Source: an uncultured Bacilli bacterium (GTDB lineage Bacteria; Bacillota_I; Bacilli_A; RF39; UBA660). From it: DNA of 13,528 nucleotides. This document shows positions 6,750 through 11,835 of the stretch, piece by piece. Below the pieces are notes generated by a model. It saw only the letters and a list, made by a program, of their open reading frames with translations. It had not been told where the DNA came from and did not search any database. The stretch covers positions 1 to 13,528 of the forward strand of contig CANQRX010000035.1 of assembly GCA_947626425.1 (NCBI GenBank), given 5' to 3'. Position 1 is the first letter of the stretch. The number at the start of each line of letters is the position of its first letter. The position numbers were made by a program, and so were the translations under genes.

Positions 6750-8930
6750 ATGAAAAAAATTATTTTAAAAGTGGAAGGAATGAGTTGTTCAGCTTGTTCT
6801 AATCACGTGGAAAAATATTTAAATAAACAAAAAGGGGTTATTGATGCTTCGGTTAATTTAGTTTTAGCTCAAGCTTTAATTCATTATGAAGATGATATAA
6901 GTATTGAAACTCTTGGGCAATATATTGAGCAATCTGGCTATAAATTTGGTGGCATTTATGATGAAAAACTTGAAAATAAAAAAGACAATCAGTTAATTTA
7001 TTTAATAGGATTTGGTATTTTAATCATTTTTATTATGTATCTAACAATGGGTCATATGCTTAATTTACCTAGCATTCCTTTTTTAAATATGATGGTGCAT
7101 CCTCAAAATTATGTTTTATTTTTAGCCTCACTTACTATCCTTTATTTAATATATGGGAGTGATATTTTAATTCGAGGAATTAAAAATTTATTTCATAAGT
7201 CTCCTAATATGGATACACTTGTGGCAGTTGGGGTTTTAACGAGTTTTATTTACAGTTTTATCAATCTAATTTTGGTAATGCTTGGCCAAACTCAATATGT
7301 TAAAAATTTGTATTTTGAATCAGTCTGTATGATTATTTTCTTTATTAAATTAGGCCGTTATATTGATCAAAATAGTAAAGAAAAAACAAAAGAAGCGATT
7401 AAGGAATTAGTGGGTGTTACACCTGCTTATGCTTTACTTAAAACGAAAAATGGTGAGGAAAAAATTACGATTGATGAAGTTAAAGTTGGCGATATTTTGA
7501 TTGCGAAAGCTGGGATGAAAATTGCGGTGGACGGCAAAATTGTTAAAGGCTCGGCTCACTTTGATGAATCTTTTATTAACGGAGAATCGCAACCTGTTAA
7601 AAAAACAGTTAACGACCATGTTGTCGCGGGTTCCATTAATTATGATGGAATGATATGGTATGAAGCCGAAAAAATTGGCCCTAAATCGACGATCAGTGAG
7701 ATGGTACATTTAGTACTAGAAGCAAGTAATTCTAAAATGCCTATTTCTAAGCTTGCCGATAAGGTTAGTTCTTATTTTGTTCCGTTAAATATGCTAATTT
7801 CTTTACTAACTTTTGGTGGTTATCTAATATTAGGGTTTTCTTTAAATGAAGCCATTATCCATATGGTAACAGTTTTAGTCGTTGCCTGTCCTTGTGCTTT
7901 AGGTCTAGCTACTCCTTTAGCCATCATTGTGGCGATTGGTAAAGCTTCAAAAGAAAATATTTTAATTAAAACTAGTGAAACTTTAGAAATTGCTTCGCAT
8001 ATTAAAACCATTGTTTTTGATAAAACGGGGACTTTAACCTATGGCCAATTACAAGTTAATAAAATTTATAATTATTCATCTTATTCCGATGCCGATCTTT
8101 TAAATATTGTTAGTAATATTGAAAAAAATTCAACGCATCCCATTGCCCAAGCGTTTGATAAATATTTTCAGCAAAAACTAGAAATTAGTAATTATCAGGA
8201 TTTATCAGGAGTAGGGGTAACTGCTAAGATAGGCGAAAAAAATTATAAATTAGGCAATTCCAAAATCGTAAATAAAATTTCTCAAGCTTATCAAGAGGTA
8301 GCCAAAGAATTAGCTAACTTAGGTAATAGCCTTATTTTTGTTGCGGAAAATGAGCAAATTATCGGTTTAATCGGGGTAAAAGATACAATAAAAAAAGAAG
8401 CACCTAAAACAATTAAAAAATTACAAGAAGCCGGTTATAAAGTTGTAATGCTAACTGGTGATAATGAAACCACCGCGACCATTATTGGTGAGGAATTAGG
8501 AATTTCTAATGTCATTGCTAATGTTTTACCAAGTCAAAAAGTTAATTATTTAAAAGAGTTAAAAGAAAATGGTAATAAAGTAATGATGGTAGGTGATGGA
8601 ATTAATGATGCTCCAAGCTTAACTACCGCGGATATTGGGGTTAGTTTTCAAAGTAGCACGGATATTGCTGCCAACTGTGCTGGTGTCATAATTACCAATG
8701 ATAAACTTGATAGGATCCTAACTTTCTTAAAGATTGGGCACAAAACTTTAGTAAATATCAAACAAAATTTATTTTGGGCTTTCTTTTATAATACTTTGAT
8801 GATTCCCATTGCAATAGGTTTCTTTAAAAATATTGGATTAGAAATTAATCCGATGCTTGCTAGTTTAGCGATGATGTTATCGAGCTTATGTGTCGTCTTT
8901 AATGCTTTAAGATTAAAAAGGATAAAGTAA
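6750..8930 (+). CDS. copA: Cu(I)-exporting P1B-type ATPase CopA
   Basis: 726 aa, full length with one N-terminal metal-binding domain. The HMA domain (1-70) has GMSCSAC (C13, C16). The actuator domain carries NGES (277-280; catalytic E279, the usual T replaced by N). The transport site is CPC (380-382). D424 in DKTGTLT is phosphorylated. H463-P464 and GVGVTA (487-492) mark the nucleotide domain, and GDGINDAP (615-622) the hinge. Y680-N681 in the seventh helix and MxxSS (708-712) in the eighth are the Cu(I)-specific signatures that separate copper from zinc/cadmium ATPases. It pumps Cu(I) out of the cytoplasm using ATP. The ATG directly follows the previous stop (TAA-ATG), and AAGGAGAG lies within the upstream gene, so the two are co-transcribed and probably translationally coupled. 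Confidence 0.95.
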   Translation: MKKIILKVEGMSCSACSNHVEKYLNKQKGVIDASVNLVLAQALIHYEDDISIETLGQYIEQSGYKFGGIYDEKLENKKDNQLIYLIGFGILIIFIMYLTMGHMLNLPSIPFLNMMVHPQNYVLFLASLTILYLIYGSDILIRGIKNLFHKSPNMDTLVAVGVLTSFIYSFINLILVMLGQTQYVKNLYFESVCMIIFFIKLGRYIDQNSKEKTKEAIKELVGVTPAYALLKTKNGEEKITIDEVKVGDILIAKAGMKIAVDGKIVKGSAHFDESFINGESQPVKKTVNDHVVAGSINYDGMIWYEAEKIGPKSTISEMVHLVLEASNSKMPISKLADKVSSYFVPLNMLISLLTFGGYLILGFSLNEAIIHMVTVLVVACPCALGLATPLAIIVAIGKASKENILIKTSETLEIASHIKTIVFDKTGTLTYGQLQVNKIYNYSSYSDADLLNIVSNIEKNSTHPIAQAFDKYFQQKLEISNYQDLSGVGVTAKIGEKNYKLGNSKIVNKISQAYQEVAKELANLGNSLIFVAENEQIIGLIGVKDTIKKEAPKTIKKLQEAGYKVVMLTGDNETTATIIGEELGISNVIANVLPSQKVNYLKELKENGNKVMMVGDGINDAPSLTTADIGVSFQSSTDIAANCAGVIITNDKLDRILTFLKIGHKTLVNIKQNLFWAFFYNTLMIPIAIGFFKNIGLEINPMLASLAMMLSSLCVVFNALRLKRIK

Positions 8931-9020
8931 AATAATTTCCTAATAATTTTAAATAATAAATCATAACTTCCGATTAATTAGACGCGTCGACCAATTTATT
9001 TTCTGTTGCAAAAAATGGGT

Positions 9021-9026
9021 TATAAT
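9021..9026 (+). promoter_or_regulatory. -10 element upstream of the YjbR-like gene
   Basis: A consensus TATAAT lies 57 nt before the start. TTGCAA (9006-9011) is only 9 nt upstream, too close to serve as the -35, and at the proper distance only TTTTCT (8999-9004) is seen. Weakly supported. Confidence 0.4.
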
Positions 9027-9083
9027 ATTATTAATGAAAGAGATAATGAAAATATTTAAGATTAAAAAGGAGAGCAGGATATT

Positions 9084-9752
9084 ATGGAGCAAGATTTCTT
9101 AACCAAAGACCAAATAAATTATGAAAAGTTATTAAATTATGGATTTCAAAAAAATGCTACTAATTACTTTTTTTCACAAAATATTTTAAATAACCAATTT
9201 CAAGTTAATATTACTATTGATTTTAAAGGAAAACTTTCTTATCAAGTTATGGATTTACAATTTGGTGAAGAATACATCTTAGTAAAAATACCCGAACAAA
9301 ATGGAGCATTTGTTAATAAAATTAGGCATGAAGTCGAAAATATTTTCAATGACATTAAAGAAAAGTGTTTAACTTTCTCTTATTTTGTCGGTGATCAAGC
9401 TAATCGCTTAGCTGATTTAATAATAGCCAAATATGATGATTATCCAGAATTTTTATGGGAAAATTCCCCAGAATTTGGCGTTTTTCGCAATCAAAAAAAT
9501 CAAAAATGGTATGGTCTTTTTGCCCGAATAACCAAAAATAAAATAGATGTAAGCGATGAACAGGTAGACATTTTAAATATTAAGTTAAATCCTGAAAAAA
9601 TTAAAACATTATTAACTAGAGAAAACTTTTATCCAGCATATCATATGAATAAAAAGAATTGGATAACTATTATTCTTGATAATACGATAAGCGATGAAGA
9701 AATTATGGATTATATTAACGAAAGTTATTTACTATCTTTAGCAAGGTCATAA
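9084..9752 (+). CDS. MmcQ/YjbR-like protein with N-terminal extension
   Basis: 222 aa. The C-terminal half (about 100-215) reads as an MmcQ/YjbR (DUF419) fold: FRNQKNQKWYGLFARI, then VDILNIKLNPEKIKTLL, then FYPAYHMNKKNWITIILDNTISDEEIMDYINESYLL. This matches the family pattern of a conserved lysine-tryptophan strand, a nucleotide-binding-like middle and the final MNKKxWI...D helix. Residues 1-95 form an extra domain found in some Firmicutes members. The family is cytoplasmic; a DNA-binding role has been proposed, but no reaction is established. AAGGAG (9067-9072) lies 11 nt before the ATG, with a closer AGGA at 9076. It stands alone after copA and has no visible functional link to it. Confidence 0.8.
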   Translation: MEQDFLTKDQINYEKLLNYGFQKNATNYFFSQNILNNQFQVNITIDFKGKLSYQVMDLQFGEEYILVKIPEQNGAFVNKIRHEVENIFNDIKEKCLTFSYFVGDQANRLADLIIAKYDDYPEFLWENSPEFGVFRNQKNQKWYGLFARITKNKIDVSDEQVDILNIKLNPEKIKTLLTRENFYPAYHMNKKNWITIILDNTISDEEIMDYINESYLLSLARS

Positions 9753-9790
9753 AAAATTTAATAGGTAAAATAGGAATCATTAGGAAGATA

Positions 9791-9828
9791 CTATTTTTAA
9801 ATTTTACTCAAATGGTTCTTAAAAATAG
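9791..9828. repeat. Perfect 10-bp AT-rich inverted repeat
   Basis: CTATTTTTAA (9791-9800) and TTAAAAATAG (9819-9828) are exact reverse complements separated by 18 nt. They lie 39 nt after the YjbR-like stop. No T-tract follows on the plus strand, so a terminator role is unsure; an operator or chance pairing in AT-rich DNA is possible. Confidence 0.35.
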
Positions 9829-9870
9829 CTTAAAGTAATTAAGAAAGTTTTCATTTAAATTTTATACATT

Positions 9871-9889
9871 TTCGGAATTGTACTCCGAA
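9871..9889 (+). terminator. Small hairpin before the AAA ATPase promoter
   Basis: TTCGGA (9871-9876) and TCCGAA (9884-9889) form a 6-bp stem around a 7-nt loop, followed by TTTGTTGACTTTTT. It may end read-through from the YjbR-like gene. It abuts the -35 box at 9894, so it could instead be an operator. Confidence 0.35.
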
Positions 9890-9893
9890 TTTG

Positions 9894-9922
9894 TTGACTT
9901 TTTAACTTAAGTTTGCTACCAT
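9894..9922 (+). promoter_or_regulatory. Promoter of the AAA ATPase gene
   Basis: -35 TTGACT (9894-9899), a 17-nt spacer and -10 TACCAT (9917-9922) with a TG extension (9914-9915). The predicted start is near 9929, at the Shine-Dalgarno AGGTGAT (9929-9935), so the leader is about 10 nt. Confidence 0.55.
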
Positions 9923-9938
9923 TATTTTAGGTGATAGT

Positions 9939-11198
9939 ATGAAATATATTTCAAGAACTATGGAAAAAAAATTAATTTCCATGATTGATAATTACCAAGT
10001 TATTATGATAACTGGTCCAAGACAAGTTGGTAAAAGCACATTATTAAATTTTATTGCGAGAAAAATGGATAAAAAAATTAATAGAGTAACATTAGATGAT
10101 TTAATTCTTAGAAATCAAGCTCAAGAAGACCCTGAATTATTTTTAAGAACCCATGAAACACCACTTATAATTGATGAGTTCCAAAGGGCTCCAAAACTTT
10201 TATCATATATTAAAATGATTGTAGATAATGATAATGAAAAAATAACTTTTGGGGAAAAAGCCAAAGTTGAAACTTTATATTTTTTAACAGGTAGTCAAAT
10301 ATTTGAAACCATGGAAAGTATATCTGAATCTCTCGCGGGACGAGTAGGTATATTAGATTTATATGGATTATCAGAAAGAGAAATAGAAAAAAAAGAAAGT
10401 AAACTATTTATACCAAATATTGATGATCTTAAAAAGAGAGAAAGAACTGAATATAAATCTACTATCGATCTTTATAAAAAAATATATAAAGGATCTTATC
10501 CCGAATTATATACAACCAATAAAGATATTGAACAATATTATAGTGATTATTTTCGAACTTTTATTGAAAAAGATATAAGAAAATCCCTAAACATTAAAAA
10601 TGAAAATAAATTTATTAAATTTGTGTCATCCCTAGCAGCTCGAACTGGTCAAGAATTTATTGCTACGACAATCGCATCCGAAGTAGAAATTGATGACAAA
10701 ACGGCCAATTCTTGGTTATCAATATTAAAAAGTACCGGTATAATCTATTTATTACAACCATATATGAATAATAGTGTTGGAAGAGCTATAAAAAGAGAAA
10801 AAATATATTTTACAGACACAGGGCTTGCTTGTTATTTAGCAGGTTATGTTGATCCTGTAACATTAGAAAAAAGTGCTTACAGTGGAGCCATATTTGAAAC
10901 ATACGTCGTAAATGAAATAATTAAATCTTTTACCAATCATGGAAAAGATGCTAGAAAACATTTATATTATTATCGAGATAACAACCAAAAAGAAATCGAT
11001 TTACTTATTAACTATAACAATATTATTTATCCAATCGAAATCAAAAAAAGTGCGAGTCCTCGCAAAGATGCTATTAAAAACTTTGATGTCGTAAATAATT
11101 TTGAAACCAAAAAAGGAAATGGTATAGTTTTGTGTATGACAAAAGATATTATTGCCTATGACGATGACAACTACATGGTTCCGATCGAATATATTTAA
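9939..11198 (+). CDS. AAA_14/DUF4143 family ATPase
   Basis: 419 aa. The N-terminal AAA domain has Walker A GPRQVGKST (26-34), Walker B LIIDE (76-80) with the family's following FQRAP, and sensor segment LTGSQ (116-120). The C-terminal DUF4143 part includes YLLQPY (270-275) and IYFTDTGLACYLAG (289-302), then AIFETYVVNEI (317-327). The E352-I-D354 and IEIKK (366-370) motifs resemble a PD-(D/E)XK nuclease core. Such proteins are common in many copies in gut bacteria and archaea, often in variable regions; their biochemical role is not established. By eye it uses more ATA isoleucine and AGA arginine codons than copA, which may mean later arrival. It has its own promoter and borders the candidate toxin-antitoxin interval. 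Confidence 0.9.
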   Translation: MKYISRTMEKKLISMIDNYQVIMITGPRQVGKSTLLNFIARKMDKKINRVTLDDLILRNQAQEDPELFLRTHETPLIIDEFQRAPKLLSYIKMIVDNDNEKITFGEKAKVETLYFLTGSQIFETMESISESLAGRVGILDLYGLSEREIEKKESKLFIPNIDDLKKRERTEYKSTIDLYKKIYKGSYPELYTTNKDIEQYYSDYFRTFIEKDIRKSLNIKNENKFIKFVSSLAARTGQEFIATTIASEVEIDDKTANSWLSILKSTGIIYLLQPYMNNSVGRAIKREKIYFTDTGLACYLAGYVDPVTLEKSAYSGAIFETYVVNEIIKSFTNHGKDARKHLYYYRDNNQKEIDLLINYNNIIYPIEIKKSASPRKDAIKNFDVVNNFETKKGNGIVLCMTKDIIAYDDDNYMVPIEYI

Positions 11199-11387
11199 TT
11201 TAAATTTTCAAATAAGGCAAAGTTTATCGTATGTTTCAAAAGTTGTTAAATTATGATTTTATTTTTCGTTTGACTATCGTATTCTATAATTAGTTATATG
11301 TTCCTTTATTATTGATATTTTAGTATATTACAAAGTTTTTCTTTTTTTAATTCCAAACGTTTTAACACTATCGCAATTGAAAATTTC
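11199..11387. other. Intergenic stretch with no recognised gene
   Basis: First part of the 637-base interval after the ATPase. It is extremely AT-rich, with no ORF that has a ribosome binding site and no convincing terminator stem. A TATAAT (11285-11290) has TTGACT only 9 nt upstream, so it is not a proper promoter. Poly-T stretches near 11336-11348 lack a stem. Confidence 0.6.
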
Positions 11388-11416
11388 TTGTAAAAAAGGC
11401 GTTTTTTTGTTATTAT
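11388..11416 (+). promoter_or_regulatory. Promoter of the plus-strand antisense RNA
   Basis: -35 TTGTAA (11388-11393), a 17-nt spacer and -10 TATTAT (11411-11416). Predicted start about 11423. The only ORF downstream before the terminator is trivial, so the product is probably a small RNA. Confidence 0.55.
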
Positions 11417-11440
11417 GAATATGTCAAGGGAACTTGCATA

Positions 11441-11485
11441 AAATAAAAAAGGGAATACTTAACATCGCAGTGTTGAGTACTCGCC
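11441..11485 (-). terminator. Terminator of the minus-strand toxin mRNA
   Basis: On the minus strand GAGTACTCAACA (11482-11471) pairs with TGTTAAGTATTC (11464-11453), one C-A mismatch in 12. GG (11485-11484) and CC (11452-11451) extend it past a bulged C. TTTTTTATTT (11450-11441) follows directly. It ends the minus transcript inside the antisense gene. Confidence 0.65.
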
Positions 11486-11487
11486 AA
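11472..11487. repeat. 16-nt segment inversely repeated at 11657-11672
   Basis: Plus-strand GTTGAGTACTCGCCAA (11472-11487) recurs on the minus strand as GTTGAGTGCTTGCCAA (11672-11657), 14 of 16 identical. Within the minus-strand mRNA the two copies can form a 16-bp duplex with two G-U pairs, joining the 5' leader to the 3' end. The antisense RNA carries the same sense as the leader copy and could displace it. Confidence 0.65.
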
Positions 11488-11497
11488 AGATTGGTTT

Positions 11498-11537
11498 GCA
11501 CTTAATCTACTGAAAGTAAATTGAGTGCTTTTCTTTT
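11498..11537 (+). terminator. Terminator of the antisense RNA
   Basis: GCACTTAAT (11498-11506) pairs with ATTGAGTGC (11520-11528) over 9 bp. TACT and AGTA (11508-11511/11515-11518) add 4 bp closing on GAA. TTTTCTTTT (11529-11537) follows directly. A strong Rho-independent terminator on the plus strand with no upstream protein gene to explain it. Confidence 0.75.
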
Positions 11538-11630
11538 ACATAGAATTACTATATTACAAAAGTAAAAAGTAAAGCTATTAGTAAAAAGATAATAAGAATA
11601 AGTTAAAATAAAAAAATCTTTCTTAGACAT
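11502..11630 (-). CDS. Candidate type I toxin: tiny hydrophobic peptide, possibly frameshifted
   Basis: As read, the ORF encodes 42 aa: MSKKDFFIL, then a hydrophobic but Tyr/Ser/Asn-rich stretch, then the tail CKRKALNLLSVD. It has the strongest Shine-Dalgarno sequence in the window, AAGGAGG (11645-11639), 8 nt before the ATG. If one A at 11603/11604 is removed, reading continues after MSKKDFFIL as LILIIFLLIALLFTFVI and stops at TAG (11551-11549). That 26-aa peptide has a short basic start and one clean membrane helix, like known type I toxins. It also ends just outside the antisense overlap. This copy is therefore either an intact 42-aa peptide, a frameshifted relic, or a sequence error. Membrane location and toxicity are inferred; no known toxin family was matched. 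T-rich DNA gives hydrophobic peptides in several frames, which limits certainty. Confidence 0.5.
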   Translation of the reverse strand: MSKKDFFILTYSYYLFTNSFTFYFCNIVILCKRKALNLLSVD

Positions 11631-11634
11631 ACTA

Positions 11635-11660
11635 CCAGCCTCCTTCCTTCAAGAAGTTGG
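11635..11660 (-). promoter_or_regulatory. Hairpin locking the toxin Shine-Dalgarno sequence
   Basis: On the minus strand CTTCTT (11656-11651) pairs with AAGGAG (11645-11640) around GAAGG. CCA (11660-11658) and TGG (11637-11635) add an outer stem. Six of the seven Shine-Dalgarno bases are paired. Such masking is typical of type I toxin mRNAs. Confidence 0.6.
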
Positions 11661-11692
11661 CAAGCACTCAACTGTTAAATATTCCTATAACA

Positions 11693-11721
11693 ATTGTACC
11701 AAACATCGATTTTTAATACAA
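11693..11721 (-). promoter_or_regulatory. Promoter of the toxin mRNA
   Basis: Minus-strand -35 TTGTAT (11721-11716), a 17-nt spacer and -10 TACAAT (11698-11693), with a TGG extension just upstream (11701-11699). Predicted start about 11686. Confidence 0.6.
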
Positions 11722-11785
11722 ATAATTTTAGACTTAAATGATATTTGTGACTTTTATAACACAATAAAAATTTGCAAAGAAATGA

Positions 11786-11815
11786 TTGACTATCCTAAGA
11801 TAAATGCGTTATATT
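11786..11815 (+). promoter_or_regulatory. Promoter of the HAAS-domain gene
   Basis: -35 TTGACT (11786-11791), an 18-nt spacer and -10 TATATT (11810-11815). The start is near 11822, at the ribosome binding site AAGGA (11822-11826), 9 nt before the ATG. Confidence 0.6.
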
Positions 11816-11835
11816 TTCTTTAAGGAAGAGATGCT

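Larger units (their letters stand above)
11423..11537 (+). ncRNA. Candidate antitoxin antisense RNA (type I toxin-antitoxin)
   Basis: Roughly 115-nt RNA defined by a promoter (11388-11416) and a terminator (11498-11537). It would fold as a chain of hairpins: CAAG-GGAA-CTTG (11425-11436); TACTTAACA with TGTTGAGTA (11456-11464/11471-11479); CCAA-AGA-TTGG (11484-11494); and the terminator stem. It contains no convincing ORF. From about 11441 to 11537 it is fully complementary to the 3' part of the convergent minus-strand mRNA, the geometry of RatA on txpA or SR4 on bsrG in Bacillus. Its expected role is to pair with that mRNA and trigger degradation or block translation. Function is inferred from layout; I do not recognise it as a known RNA family. 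Confidence 0.6.
11441..11686 (-). other. Candidate toxin mRNA unit
   Basis: Transcription unit of about 245 nt, from the promoter at 11721-11693 to the terminator ending at 11441. It holds a leader of about 56 nt, the small hydrophobic ORF (11630-11502) and a 3' region shared with the antisense RNA. The leader has two locking elements: an SD-enclosing hairpin (11660-11635) and a 16-nt segment (11672-11657) able to pair with the 3' region (11487-11472). Confidence 0.55.

Noticed and set aside
7434..7709. Minus-strand ORF of 91 codons inside copA
   Set aside because: Opposite the actuator domain of CopA; no start signals and Asn/Phe/Arg-rich shadow composition.
7820..8011. Minus-strand ORF of 63 codons inside copA
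   Set aside because: Antisense to the CPC and DKTGT region, which is under strong coding constraint on the plus strand.
9006..9026. TTGCAA plus TATAAT as a full promoter
   Set aside because: Spacing is only 9 nt, so the TTGCAA cannot be the matching -35; only the -10 was kept.
11270..11290. TTGACT plus TATAAT as a full promoter
   Set aside because: Spacing is 9 nt and nothing coding or structured follows closely.
11423..11537. CRISPR repeats or a riboswitch as explanation of the hairpins
   Set aside because: Arms recur only twice, in inverted sense, without regular spacers, and no downstream plus-strand gene is joined to the RNA, which ends in a terminator about 300 nt before the next gene.
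11604..11622. Programmed frameshift on the T7 run of the toxin ORF
   Set aside because: A -1 slip on the T run leads to a different frame that soon stops, and the hydrophobic frame needs a +1 skip exactly after TTA. Mutation or sequence error is simpler.
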